Shown here: positions 1 through 9,019 of the stretch, piece after piece
Position numbering within the stretch: the stretch's first letter is position 1
Layout: each line of letters opens with the position of its first letter
Source: Palsa-147 sp036513895
GTDB taxonomy: Bacteria; Acidobacteriota; Terriglobia; Acidiferrales; UBA7541
Direction: 5' to 3'
Length of the DNA stretch: 35,954 nucleotides
Assembly: GCA_036513895.1 (NCBI GenBank)
Contig: DATBYF010000100.1
Coordinates: 1-35,954, forward strand
Translations under genes and position numbers: made by a program
The notes under the pieces: generated by a model
Seen by the model: the letters and a program-made list of their open reading frames with translations, nothing else
Databases searched by the model: none
Told to the model about the DNA's origin: nothing

Positions 1-2
1 CC

Positions 3-95
3 AATCAATTTACGATCAGCGATGTTCTCGAGCGCATCAAGAAAAAGCGCCCCAACACCGATCGCTACACCAAACGCCAGCGGCTTCCCAAATGA
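3..95 (+). CDS. C-terminal end of a truncated, unidentified CDS
   Basis: One plus-strand frame is open from the window edge and stops with TGA at 93-95, giving about 30 residues that end in a very basic tail (ERIKKKRPNTDRYTKRQR, then LPK). The stop lies 27 bases before the convergent stop of the next gene, which is the spacing expected of two real convergent genes. The composition (Lys/Arg-rich, ISDVLERI helix-like start) is plausible for a protein end. Too little is present to name a family. It could also be a chance open stretch. Confidence 0.4.
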   Translation, partial: NQFTISDVLERIKKKRPNTDRYTKRQRLPK

Positions 96-122
96 TTCCC
101 GGCACAACAAATTTCTTGGAGA

Positions 123-2078
123 TTATTGGAGCAGGCCAAAAACGACGACAGCGTTCGGAGTGCCTACAAAAACTCTGCCGTTCGCGATCATCGGCGTCAC
201 GAACTTGACGTTGCCGTTGGTGGGGAATTGATCGCGCCCTCCAGGCGCTTGATTGCTGTTATAGAGTTCGGTCGCCAAATTCGTCGCGTCATACGCATGC
301 AGCACGCCGTTGCCGCCGTTCTCAATCGCCCATACGATTCCATTTGTAACAGGGCTGGCCGTGCCATTCGCTGAAACGCTTGGATCGGTTCCGGGATAAC
401 CGAATGTATTCATGGAATGCGAGCTCGGCGCGACCGCCAGCTTTGCATTTGAGATCGGAAAGGCTTTCAATGTGCCGTTGACGTCGCCGTAATAAATCGT
501 GTTGTTGAAATATGCGGGAGCAGCCCAAATTCCACCGGGCAGCGCGTCGTTGATCTGCTGGTACAGCGAATTATCGTTCTGGGCGTTGAATTTTCCCATT
601 GAGTCGCGATTCACCACGTAGATGTTGTGATCTTTTCCCGCGCCGACGGCGAGATGCCATGTGGTTCCCTGCGCGTCCTTCAAATCAGGCAAGAGCACTG
701 CGCCGCCGGAGCCGAGATCGACGTCGTCATCCGATTCCGAATCCGTGTTTGACATCGTGAAGTAATCGGTCACGGCAAGCGCGCTTCCGCTCGTGGATAT
801 TTTTATGAATGTGTTGCCGTAATCTCCGCTCACTGGAAGGCCATTGGCATCGAGCGTGTTGTCAAACGTACCGTTTGCATCCAGGAAATAAATATTGCCG
901 GACGAATCCGCATTCAGTCCTGCGCCCGACATCCAGATGGCGCCATCGCTTCCGTTGGGTGTGATATTGAGCACGCGCGCCTGCTGCATGGTCGTCTCGC
1001 TGTAACCGATCACCCACCCGGTATAAGGAGCATCGTCGCAGTGCGAAGCCCAGCTGGTATAAACCACGCCGTTCAACGCGAGCAAGCTCGCTCGCTCTTT
1101 ATATTGCTTCGGATCGAAAACCACTTCCCCGTTCGAGCTGTTTGCGCCAGTGCCGGGGAAAGTCGCTTGAATAGTCGCGGGACTTCCGGTTTGTTCCGCG
1201 CCGGTGGTGAGATCGAGCGCGTGCAAACGTTGGTGATAGTTTCCGCTGCCGTCCTTCGACATGGCCACCATGAAAATTGTTCCGTGAGAGCCGGCGCTCG
1301 GATCAATCACCGGCGTGGATGTGATTCCTATCACTGGAGCAACCTGGCCACAGCCGTTCACTTGATCGCCCGGTGTTTCGCCCGCTCCTAGAACTGAAAC
1401 CGACCAGAGTTGCGAAAGCGAATTCGCATCGAACGCGTACACTATGTCCTGCTCGGTCGCGACGAAAACTACGTTGTGCGTGGTGCCGCCAATGGTGAGG
1501 TTTGAAACATAGAGCGGCTCGGCATCCACATTTCCCTGAACCCCCAGCGTCCCGATTTTTCCGAATAATATTGAGTTCACGTTCACGGTTGTGAGGGTTG
1601 TTTCGTTCAAATTCTGACCGGTTCTCGAGTTGTCGTTGTGCCATGTAAGAACCATGGCGCCGACCGGCGGACGGGGAGGCGGCGATCCGCCAGAGGATAC
1701 GGTCAGAGTAGCCAGATTGCTGGTGAGCGTTCCGGCTGAGTTGCTCACTATGACGTCGAACGTCGCGCCGTCATCCGTAGTGGCTGTCGCAGGAATGGTA
1801 AAGCTCGTGGAAGTTGCGCCTGAAATGTTCGCGCCGTTTCGTTGCCACTGGTAACTCAAGGGCGCCGTACCTGCTGCCACGACTGAAAATGTAGCGGCTT
1901 GTCCGACATTCACCGTCACGTTAATTGGCTGCGTTGATATCGTAGGGGCTGTGTTTTGCGGTGGGGAGGGAGGGGGCGTGGTTGTGGACTTGCTTTCTCC
2001 ACTGCCTCTGCATCCTGCTGCTGCGCACACACAGGCAAAGATCGCGCCCAGGAGCACGGATCGAGCATTCGACTTCAC
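123..2078 (-). CDS. Secreted lipoprotein with Ig-like domain and PQQ-type beta-propeller
   Basis: 651 residues. The start is GTG at 2078, supported by a GGAGG ribosome-binding site 7 bases upstream. The N-terminus is a lipoprotein signal: basic Arg6, a hydrophobic stretch at 8-21, then AAGC with the predicted lipidated Cys23. A Ser/Thr/Pro-rich spacer follows (about 24-42). Next is an immunoglobulin-like domain (about 43-130), recognisable by VGQAATFSV, YQWQRNG and the closing LATLTVS. The remaining 500 residues carry repeated strand patterns with AFDANSL, LHALDLTTG and GTLKAFPI, typical of PQQ-like quinoprotein propellers. No catalytic residues of a quinoprotein dehydrogenase are evident. 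It probably sits on the cell envelope and may bind polymer or protein. The substrate is unknown. Confidence 0.85.
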   Translation of the reverse strand: MKSNARSVLLGAIFACVCAAAGCRGSGESKSTTTPPPSPPQNTAPTISTQPINVTVNVGQAATFSVVAAGTAPLSYQWQRNGANISGATSTSFTIPATATTDDGATFDVIVSNSAGTLTSNLATLTVSSGGSPPPRPPVGAMVLTWHNDNSRTGQNLNETTLTTVNVNSILFGKIGTLGVQGNVDAEPLYVSNLTIGGTTHNVVFVATEQDIVYAFDANSLSQLWSVSVLGAGETPGDQVNGCGQVAPVIGITSTPVIDPSAGSHGTIFMVAMSKDGSGNYHQRLHALDLTTGAEQTGSPATIQATFPGTGANSSNGEVVFDPKQYKERASLLALNGVVYTSWASHCDDAPYTGWVIGYSETTMQQARVLNITPNGSDGAIWMSGAGLNADSSGNIYFLDANGTFDNTLDANGLPVSGDYGNTFIKISTSGSALAVTDYFTMSNTDSESDDDVDLGSGGAVLLPDLKDAQGTTWHLAVGAGKDHNIYVVNRDSMGKFNAQNDNSLYQQINDALPGGIWAAPAYFNNTIYYGDVNGTLKAFPISNAKLAVAPSSHSMNTFGYPGTDPSVSANGTASPVTNGIVWAIENGGNGVLHAYDATNLATELYNSNQAPGGRDQFPTNGNVKFVTPMIANGRVFVGTPNAVVVFGLLQ

Positions 2079-2449
2079 GCGCGGTCCTCCAACTTATTCG
2101 GGCGAGCCATTAACATCATTTTAAGGTCGCGGCGGTGATTTTCACCTTGTACCAAAGCGCAGTTTCGGGACAGTTACACCAAGGCAGCCAAGGGGTATCA
2201 TGCCTGTAATCGGCAAGTCGCGACTTCAGCTCAAGCCCTAGCTCATAATTTAGGGGACTTAGGTTTGATGTTTGTATTTGGAAAAGGTGCCAACAGAACT
2301 TCTGCTGGCTGCTCCGAGATGGAACCGCCTGTTGAAATTGCAATTAAATACAAGAAAGAGGATTTCTCATTTGCCGGCAGATACGGAATGACTGGTCTGC
2401 GCAGGTGTCACGTTTTTACGAGAGGGTCACGGTTGCGGGATTGGCAAGA
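2079..2449. other. Intergenic region, no gene seen
   Basis: This stretch separates the start of the minus-strand lipoprotein gene from the stop of the minus-strand membrane-protein gene. It should hold the lipoprotein promoter and any terminator of the membrane-protein gene. I see a GGAGG ribosome-binding site close to 2085-2090 on the minus strand and a small 5-bp palindrome at 2134-2146 (GGTGA/TCACC). I do not see a convincing -35/-10 pair. Short open frames here lack ribosome-binding sites and protein-like composition. Confidence 0.5.
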
Positions 2450-4048
2450 TTAGCTAGTGGATGGCGTAAATCCGCCTCGGCTCGCTCGACTATAGAGAAG
2501 AATTAAGACAGCAAGGAGACCTGCGAGCGCGCTAAACCAGATAGCCATTGTGAGAGCTACGATCCAGTGCGGAGCGACGCCAACTCGCTTCAAGACGAAT
2601 GGCAGAAAATTCAGCGTGGTGATGTGAACGTAATCCCACATATCCGCTGCGGGCAGGCCTGGGCTCAGGCCCCAGCGATCTATATGCCCGAGCGCGTAAT
2701 TCCAAATATTGCTGAAACGCAGGCCAACAAAAAATGTTGGCTGGTCGAGCATTTCCATCTGATAGCGCTCTAGAGGACACCAGAAAGTTACCGACGCCAG
2801 TTGCACGGCGACGCTGATCGCAGCCAGCCCGATTCCGATCGGCCACAATGATCTGATCAAGCTGTTGCGGTAACGCACGAGAACGGGCACAGAGATGAAC
2901 GCAAAGAGTTGGGCAGCGCTGGCGGCATAGCGATCGCCCCAGGCCGTGTCGCCGGCCCAATCGGTGTAGCGAGCATAAAAGCTGATATACGCGAGAAGCA
3001 GCAATCCGAATGCGATTAAGTAAGCGCGGATAGGCGGGGAGAATCCTTTCCAGCCGAAAATGCAGATTAGAATTGCGAGGATGAGCAGCGGGTCATAGGT
3101 GAAGATTGATTTCTCCGGGGAAAAGAGGGCGCCAAAAAATCCATCGTGGAAGGGCGTTTCGAAAGGATACTTCACGGGCAAAGATGGGTCGCGCTGCCGA
3201 AATTCCATCGCCACAATCGTCATGTAAGTATTGAAGAAAGAGCCGAAGCGGACGAATTGATAGAGGCGATCCAAGAGGCCGAAGAAAATGTAGACGGGGA
3301 GAACAACTTTCGCGTAGCTGATGAATCGCGACCAGAGTTCGCGCCCACGAATATTCGAAAACCAAGCGACGAGCAGAAGAAAAAATCCGACGCCGATCCA
3401 ATCCATCCCTGTTGTCAATCGCGTGAGAAGATTCGCGCCCAGCGCGACGCTGCCGATCAGGAGCGCGCGCGTTTTCCCTGTCTTGAGCCACTCGTATTGA
3501 AAACTTAAACCGATAAGCGTCAGAAGCAGAATGTAATTATTCTCCATCATATTCTGCGTGTAATGGAGAAAAGTGGTGCCGAAAAGAAGCGCGAGGGCGC
3601 CGGCGAGCCGTTCATTCACCGAAAAATCGAGAAGCCCAAGCAAGCGATAACAGACCAGCACGGAGAGAACGCAGACGAGAATATTTGTGGTGAAGCTGAC
3701 GACGATATCGCGGACGTTCGGATCGGTATCATCGTAATCGTCGAAGACCGGAAGCTTGGCGATGTAGGTGCCGACGATGTCGGATGGAAGCAGCAGAAGC
3801 GATTGGCCGATGCCGTACCAGGCGTAGAGCTTGCCATTGCGGCCATGAATTCCGAACTCGGGATATTCATCGGGGAAGACAGGCGGTTCGGATGTCCAGA
3901 AGGAGTGAGCGGTTTGCAGCCTGTGCGTGGTGTCGCTCGAGCCGAGCTCGCCCGATTGAACCACGAAGGCTGCGAGAAAGGCTGTCAGGCCCAAAAGGAA
4001 AATTGGATTGGAGAAGAGTCGCCGGATGCGGCTTGGGGCCGGGTTCAC
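2450..4048 (-). CDS. Polytopic membrane protein, possibly GT-C-type glycosyltransferase
   Basis: 532 residues starting at GTG 4048 with no strong ribosome-binding site. About ten to twelve hydrophobic segments are visible, the first at about residues 16-32. An exposed loop follows with acidic Asp39 in GSSDTTHRL, then YGIGQSLLLLPSD. The segment LLTRLTTGMDW and the overall layout (one helix, a large loop with an acidic residue, then many helices) recall GT-C glycosyltransferases of the GT39/ArnT type, which use lipid-linked sugar donors. This resemblance is weak and no diagnostic signature is certain. It could equally be an uncharacterised acidobacterial membrane protein. It lies 206 bases downstream of the sedolisin gene on the same strand. 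Confidence 0.75.
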   Translation of the reverse strand: MNPAPSRIRRLFSNPIFLLGLTAFLAAFVVQSGELGSSDTTHRLQTAHSFWTSEPPVFPDEYPEFGIHGRNGKLYAWYGIGQSLLLLPSDIVGTYIAKLPVFDDYDDTDPNVRDIVVSFTTNILVCVLSVLVCYRLLGLLDFSVNERLAGALALLFGTTFLHYTQNMMENNYILLLTLIGLSFQYEWLKTGKTRALLIGSVALGANLLTRLTTGMDWIGVGFFLLLVAWFSNIRGRELWSRFISYAKVVLPVYIFFGLLDRLYQFVRFGSFFNTYMTIVAMEFRQRDPSLPVKYPFETPFHDGFFGALFSPEKSIFTYDPLLILAILICIFGWKGFSPPIRAYLIAFGLLLLAYISFYARYTDWAGDTAWGDRYAASAAQLFAFISVPVLVRYRNSLIRSLWPIGIGLAAISVAVQLASVTFWCPLERYQMEMLDQPTFFVGLRFSNIWNYALGHIDRWGLSPGLPAADMWDYVHITTLNFLPFVLKRVGVAPHWIVALTMAIWFSALAGLLAVLILLYSRASRGGFTPSTS

Positions 4049-4197
4049 GAGTGATTACATACCGCGATTGTTTGCGGGGCGTCAAATTCAATTCGAGTTT
4101 GATTGCGGAAAATTATGGTGCGCGTCGATTTTTGGATGGATGGCGGAAACTATAGAGGCGGCTGGTCTCATGATCAGCCCTAGGGTGCCTAGTGGCA

Positions 4198-4229
4198 GAG
4201 TGCCTGTCGATTCTGGCGACTGGGCACTC
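4198..4229 (-). terminator. Stem-loop downstream of sedolisin gene, possible terminator
   Basis: An inverted repeat lies 26-57 bases past the sedolisin stop. The outer stem is GAGTGCC (4198-4204) with GGCACTC (4223-4229). An inner stem is GTCG (4206-4209) with CGAC (4217-4220), leaving a 7-base loop. The position fits a transcript end, but no U-run follows on the minus strand, so it may act as an mRNA 3'-end structure rather than a classical intrinsic terminator. Confidence 0.4.
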
Positions 4230-4254
4230 CGCAATAAGCTGTTCGCTTCTTTTT

Positions 4255-6990
4255 CTAATTTACGGTGACAGTGAACGTGGAGGTTTGCGATGTGCCGCTG
4301 CTCGATGCGGTCACTGTCACTGTATATGTGTCTGCTGACGTGCCTGTCGTTGTGTTGCCGTTGTTGCTTCCGCTGCTGCTACCGCTGCTGCCGCAACCAG
4401 CGAGGCCCGCGAGTGCGACGAAGAGCACGGCGACGGCTATTGCGCTCCACTGCCGCTTACGACCTGGCGCTCCTAATGCGAACATACACGCGAGAGCGAT
4501 TGCGAGAGCCAGGGCGGCCAAGCCGCCGCTGGACGGAGCGCGTCCCGGAAAATGCATCAGCGTGGACGCGGCCATTGTGCTGACGGTTGCCGTAGAAGTC
4601 GCGCTCGTAGTGGTCGAGGAGAGCGTGACTGCAGTCGGCGTGAGCGCACATGTCGGAATGTTCGTATCCGTGGATAGCGATCCGACTACGGTGCAACTCA
4701 ACGTCACCGAGCCCGCAAAACCGTTTGTTCCCGAAACCGTGACAGTCGAAGTCGCCATAGAACCCGGAGCCACCGTCGATGGACTGGCCGCCGCCGCGGA
4801 GATATTAAACGAAGGAGTGGCTACGGCACCGGGCCAATTGTTAACGAGGTTCGCTACGTTTACCGTGCCGATGCCCGTCGCGAAATCCCAACCGGAGGCC
4901 GTTCCGTAACCGATCGAATCGGAGCTGTCGGACGTGGAGAGGACGCCGTAGGTTCCTGATGGAAGGAAACAGCTGTGGGTCCCGGTGCAATTGACATCCA
5001 TATCGCCTTGGGTGACGTCGTAAAAAATGCAAGATGTGCCGACGGTGTTACCGAGCGATGAATTGCATGAACTGGCGCTCGAGCCATATTCGGTCGAAGC
5101 GAGACTGTAAAACGTCGGATTCGGATTACCCTGGCGCGCACCGGTTTTCTGATTGATCAGAGCCTGAATTCCCGCCCAGATCGGCGCACCAAACGAGGTT
5201 CCGCCACCGGCGGACCAGCCACTTGGAGCGCCAGTACAGGCAGCGCCGCCGTTGGCCGTGTCGGAAAAGCAGAAAATGTACGCCTGATCCCAGACGCCGT
5301 TGGCAGCAAACATGGAGACGTCGGGAATGTCGCGAACACCGTCAGCAGGATTGCCGGTGATTGACTGCCACGACGGCTTGGCATAGCCGGCACACGTGCC
5401 GCTTACAACGTTACTGGTGGTTGGCGTCCCAGTGGCGCAACCGCTTGGACCGCCGCTTCCTGCTGCGGTCGTAAGCAACTCGTCTGTGGCGGCAGTGGTG
5501 CTGTTGCAGAACCCGCTGCTGCCATAAGGCGTTGCGGAGGGGTCCAAAAATGAGGTGATCAGGGCGCTGGCGCAAGAATCGTTCCAGGGAATTTCGGGAA
5601 TGTACGATTTGGCCGAGCCAAACGTGGAAGTGTTGCTTGAATTCCAGTAAGTGCTGTTCGTGCTCGCAAAGGTGTCGCTGAAGTCGGTGCCGCCGACAGC
5701 GACGTTGTAAATTGTAGAAGCCCAGGCGCTCACGCCGATGCCGAATTTCGCACTGGTAATCGCGTCGGGACCTACGGGCGTGTCGCCGGCGTCACAACTT
5801 GCAGCGCCTTCATCGCCTGCGGAAACGTACAACGAAACGCCTTCCGATGCAGCTTGCTGATAAATTGAGTTGATCGCTGCGTTTGACCCGGCCCCATTAC
5901 CTGCTTCGCAGAATCCCAGACTGAGGCTGATGATAGCGGGAGGAGAACTAGAGTTGACAAGATTCTGCAGGGCGAGGAAGCCGCCGAAAGTTGTCGCCGA
6001 ATCGGAACACGACGCCAGCTCGATTGTCGCGCTTGGAGCTGCGGCGCTTGAATACTCCACATCAATAGCGGCCTCGTTGTCGCTTGAATTCGTCACGGGC
6101 AGTGCGCAGTTCGTCGCGCCGGATGGCGGCGGCGGTTGCACCTGCGTGAGCTTACCGGAAGTAAAACTGGAGAGCCCGAAAGTCGAGCGGAACGTGTTCC
6201 AGTCCGTGGTTGAAAAGAGATTGGTGTCTTCGATTACCACGACCGTCTGTCCTTGCCCGGAAACGCCGGAGGTGAAGACGGGATTCAAGTTGTAGATGGT
6301 GGCCAGGTCTGCCGGGACCACGCCGAATGCGCTTCCCCCCGAAACCGGAAACGTATACTTCGGTTTCGGTTTAAACATACGATGCGGCATAAAATCGTGA
6401 AGCGATACGACGCCTGCCACTGCCGGCACCAGCGCCGCCGGAATGAGCGGATCGCTTAGGTTGGAGATGTGTTTCACGCCGTTGACATCGAGCGCGTGGA
6501 TTTCGGTGCGGAACGCATCGTGCACCTGGCCAGCCGTGCCTGAAAAATCGATCACCATGCGGCTTGGGTACACGAAATTCGCCGTCAGACCGTGACCGGC
6601 GAGCCAGTTCGTGATGGCGTCAAGATCCGCTTGCGCTACGCCGAATCGTTGGCCGTACTGTTCCGCGGTCAGCCAATTGTGGTAATTGGGCGAGCCCGGC
6701 TTGGTGAGTTCGTCAATATACTCACGAAGCGCCTGCTCCTGTTGAGGGGAGCGCTGCAATTGCAGCAGCATGTGCTCCATGTGCGTGTCGTAGGAGATTG
6801 CTCCGCGGTCGTTTGCCGCCGTCGCTTGTGCCGGCGTGTTGGCGCGCAGCGTGACGAGCTTGCCTTCGTCAATGGCGTGTGTGATTCGTGGCGCGACGGA
6901 AGATGTCTGTGCGGCAGCAGCGAATGCCGAAGCAGCGAGTGCGGAAAGGACTAAGAGTGCCTTAAGGAAAGGGCGGTGTGTCGGTTTCAT
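4255..6990 (-). CDS. Secreted S53 family serine-carboxyl peptidase (sedolisin/kumamolisin type)
   Basis: 911 residues. The start is ATG 6990 with GAGGAAG upstream. A Sec signal peptide (about 1-27) ends near AAAAQ. A pro-kumamolisin activation domain follows (about 40-200; LREYIDELTKPGSPNYHNWLTA is split around residue 105, with HNWLT typical). The catalytic domain shows the family's four residues: Glu306 and Asp310 in NEAAID, oxyanion Asp393 in SAGDEG, and nucleophile Ser599 in GTSFGAP. Such enzymes are acid endopeptidases that mature by self-cleavage outside the cell. The C-terminus adds an Ig-like/Ser-Thr-rich domain (about 740-815), two hydrophobic segments (822-841, 849-865) around Arg-Lys-Arg 844-846, then LAGC at 863-866 and a Gly/Ser tail. 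That tail looks like an embedded lipoprotein signal. Assignment to S53 is secure; the tail's role is not. Confidence 0.93.
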   Translation of the reverse strand: MKPTHRPFLKALLVLSALAASAFAAAAQTSSVAPRITHAIDEGKLVTLRANTPAQATAANDRGAISYDTHMEHMLLQLQRSPQQEQALREYIDELTKPGSPNYHNWLTAEQYGQRFGVAQADLDAITNWLAGHGLTANFVYPSRMVIDFSGTAGQVHDAFRTEIHALDVNGVKHISNLSDPLIPAALVPAVAGVVSLHDFMPHRMFKPKPKYTFPVSGGSAFGVVPADLATIYNLNPVFTSGVSGQGQTVVVIEDTNLFSTTDWNTFRSTFGLSSFTSGKLTQVQPPPPSGATNCALPVTNSSDNEAAIDVEYSSAAAPSATIELASCSDSATTFGGFLALQNLVNSSSPPAIISLSLGFCEAGNGAGSNAAINSIYQQAASEGVSLYVSAGDEGAASCDAGDTPVGPDAITSAKFGIGVSAWASTIYNVAVGGTDFSDTFASTNSTYWNSSNTSTFGSAKSYIPEIPWNDSCASALITSFLDPSATPYGSSGFCNSTTAATDELLTTAAGSGGPSGCATGTPTTSNVVSGTCAGYAKPSWQSITGNPADGVRDIPDVSMFAANGVWDQAYIFCFSDTANGGAACTGAPSGWSAGGGTSFGAPIWAGIQALINQKTGARQGNPNPTFYSLASTEYGSSASSCNSSLGNTVGTSCIFYDVTQGDMDVNCTGTHSCFLPSGTYGVLSTSDSSDSIGYGTASGWDFATGIGTVNVANLVNNWPGAVATPSFNISAAAASPSTVAPGSMATSTVTVSGTNGFAGSVTLSCTVVGSLSTDTNIPTCALTPTAVTLSSTTTSATSTATVSTMAASTLMHFPGRAPSSGGLAALALAIALACMFALGAPGRKRQWSAIAVAVLFVALAGLAGCGSSGSSSGSNNGNTTTGTSADTYTVTVTASSSGTSQTSTFTVTVN

Positions 6991-7348
6991 TCAATCTTCC
7001 TCGTTCATTGGATTCGTAATGTCTATAACGAAATATTTTCAAATCGGGATTTTAGTTGCCGCCTCGAAATCGCAAATTGTACGTTTGAGTGCAGATAGCG
7101 GTGTCCTCTGTTGTGTTTGGCTGGGTTGGGACGTTGAAGCATCACGGGCACCGCAGCGAGAGCCTGGCCAATGTGCCGGCCAGTGATCTCCATCCTTTCC
7201 ACAGTTGTCCGCTTGATTTCCTTTGATGCAGGCAAAACGCGCGGAGGCTGCCTGCATATAATATGAAAATACGATTGCGCGACCGGTTAGCGGTATATAG
7301 TCTCGCCCGCTAATCCCATTAGTTGACCCCTTGAGGAGGACTCGAATC
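6991..7348. other. Divergent intergenic region, probable promoters only
   Basis: This region lies between the divergent sedolisin gene (minus) and the AhpD-like gene (plus). On the plus strand there are -10-like boxes TATAAT at 7257-7262 and TATAGT at 7296-7301, the latter with TTGCGC at 7275-7280 and a short 15-base spacer. A strong GAGGAGG ribosome-binding site is at 7333-7339. On the minus strand GAGGAAG precedes the sedolisin start. I see no gene and no RNA structure. Confidence 0.45.
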
Positions 7349-7921
7349 ATGCCGCATATCCCGCTTCCAGAAGGAATACCGGGAATTGTCGGGCCGATGA
7401 TGTACCGGCCAGAGACTGCGAAGCCGCTGAACGAACTTGCGCACGTCCTTCTTCATGGTCCGAATTCCCTTACGCCCGGAGAGCGTGAGCTGATTGCTAC
7501 GTATGTTTCGGCGCACAATGATTGCTTTTTTTGCCAGACGATTCACGGAGCCGTTGCCGCGCATCACCTCGGAGGAAACGAGGAGCTCGTCAAGACGGTG
7601 AAGCTCGGATTCGAGCAGGTGCCCGTGTCGGATAAGCTCAAGGCGTTGCTCGCTATCGCTGGAAAAGTGCGGAAGGGTGGGAAGAGCGTGACGACTGCGG
7701 ATATTGAGCGCGCCCGGAAGCACGGTGCGACGGATCGTGAGATCCACGATACGGTGCTGATTGCCGCGGCATTCTGCATGTACAACCGCTATGTAGATGG
7801 GCTCGCGACTTGGGCGCCGCAGGATCCTCAGCCGTATCGGGAGAGAGGCGCCATTCTCGCTGCAGAGGGTTACATCAATTCGGTCCCGGCGAACGCCGCA
7901 GCGGGCGCGGGCAACGACTAG
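7349..7921 (+). CDS. Carboxymuconolactone decarboxylase/AhpD-like protein
   Basis: 190 residues. ATG 7349 is chosen over an in-frame TTG 18 bases upstream because GAGGAGG at 7333-7339 is correctly spaced for the ATG. The core motif is ERELIATYVSAHNDCFFCQ, with Cys59-x-x-Cys62 and His66. This is the signature of the AhpD-like branch, whose paired cysteines carry out peroxidase-linked or alkylhydroperoxidase redox chemistry. The upstream segment PGIVGPMMYRPETAKPL matches how these all-helical proteins begin. No partner peroxiredoxin is next to it. A role in peroxide or thiol redox chemistry is inferred from the family; the substrate is unknown. Confidence 0.88.
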   Translation: MPHIPLPEGIPGIVGPMMYRPETAKPLNELAHVLLHGPNSLTPGERELIATYVSAHNDCFFCQTIHGAVAAHHLGGNEELVKTVKLGFEQVPVSDKLKALLAIAGKVRKGGKSVTTADIERARKHGATDREIHDTVLIAAAFCMYNRYVDGLATWAPQDPQPYRERGAILAAEGYINSVPANAAAGAGND

Positions 7922-7991
7922 GGCTTGGCGCGTCGAGGCGCTGAATTTATTTAGGCAGCGGCGTGACTTGCTTTTGCGCTGGTTCTCGCGG

Positions 7992-8981
7992 TTAGGGAAT
8001 CCGATAGTCGGCGGGCAAAGCGCGGGCTAATTCTCGCCAAGTGACCAGCACAAATCCCTGAGATTTTAGAAACTCTCTGAACTCCGCGCTTTTGACCATG
8101 CTGAAGTCAGATTGTCTCCACGCAGCGCCCCAATTCGGATGGTCGCGCGTGGCGCCGCGCAATTCATCGTCATCGTAGCCGAGGTGAACGACGAGATGGT
8201 GCACGCCGGGTTTTAACGGCGCCAGCATGCTTTCGTAGGCGTGAAGCCAGTTTTCAGGTTTAACTCCAGGCGAGATCTCGAGGTCGTCATCGGTCAGGAT
8301 GAAATCCGGCCGCTGTTGCGCATCGGGCGGAAAATTGGCGCTAGGGCCTCGGTGCCATAATGTTGGCAGGCCTTGCTGCCGGCCGATTCGCTGGTATTCC
8401 TTTGCAAGCTCGGGCGTGCCCATTAGCGCGCCCATGTGTGTGTCCAAGTGACTGATGTGGATGCCGAAGGCGCGGGCGCGTTCCACCTGCGCGGCGAGTT
8501 CCGCCTCGGCTTCCTTCGGATTGGCGCGCTCTGCTACCGTCGTTTCGAGAAGAGGGAAGTAACCTTGCTCATCAAGCAGGCTGGGCACGCGATCCTTCGA
8601 ACTCACGGGACCCCAACGAAAATCCATCCACTCGCTGTTTAGAGCGAGATGAATTCCGAGATCCGCATTGGGATGATTTTTCGCCCAGATCGCGACTTCC
8701 GGAAACCACGGGCAGGGAACGAGAATGCTCGAGGACGTGACCCATCCGTTTTCGAGCGCTTCAGAAATGGCGCGATTCACGGAATGAGCCATGCCGAAAT
8801 CGTCAGCGTGGATGACGAGGAGGCGCGCGTTCGCGGGATAGCCCAGCCGCTCCTGAACGGTTGGTGCTGGACGCGCGACCGCGGTGAGCCCGGCCAGACA
8901 AGAAGCGAGAAGAAAGAGAACTAGCCATCCGGCCTTGGTCAGACCGGGTTTCCGCTCGTCCACATTCTTGGCTGAATCCAT
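7992..8981 (-). CDS. YdjC/ChbG-type carbohydrate deacetylase, probable lipoprotein
   Basis: 329 residues. The family core is clear: LLVIHADDFGMAHSVN with Asp60/Asp61, DLGIHLALNSEW with His111, and HISHLDTHMG with His178 and His182. These are the metal-binding and catalytic positions of YdjC/ChbG/HpnK proteins, which remove N-acetyl groups from sugars such as chitooligosaccharides or hopanoid-linked GlcNAc. Unlike cytosolic ChbG, this one carries an N-terminal signal: Lys11 and Lys16, hydrophobic 19-26, then LASC with Cys28. That suggests export and lipidation. The start ATG 8981 lacks a strong ribosome-binding site. It is followed 38 bases upstream on the same strand by the TonB receptor stop, so it may be co-transcribed with the receptor. 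The sugar substrate cannot be read from sequence. Confidence 0.88.
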   Translation of the reverse strand: MDSAKNVDERKPGLTKAGWLVLFLLASCLAGLTAVARPAPTVQERLGYPANARLLVIHADDFGMAHSVNRAISEALENGWVTSSSILVPCPWFPEVAIWAKNHPNADLGIHLALNSEWMDFRWGPVSSKDRVPSLLDEQGYFPLLETTVAERANPKEAEAELAAQVERARAFGIHISHLDTHMGALMGTPELAKEYQRIGRQQGLPTLWHRGPSANFPPDAQQRPDFILTDDDLEISPGVKPENWLHAYESMLAPLKPGVHHLVVHLGYDDDELRGATRDHPNWGAAWRQSDFSMVKSAEFREFLKSQGFVLVTWRELARALPADYRIP

Positions 8982-9019
8982 TTGCGGATTCTATACCTGC
9001 AATTTGGCTAATGCGACTC

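Noticed and set aside
4265..4909. 214-codon open frame antisense to the sedolisin C-terminus
   Set aside because: It arises from the Ser/Thr/Val-rich repeats of the sense strand; its low-complexity Val/Leu/Pro content is not protein-like.
7257..7262. Perfect TATAAT box as a strong promoter for the AhpD-like gene
   Set aside because: There is no acceptable -35 box at 15-19 bases upstream and no extended -10 TG in the right place, so it is not reported as a promoter on its own.
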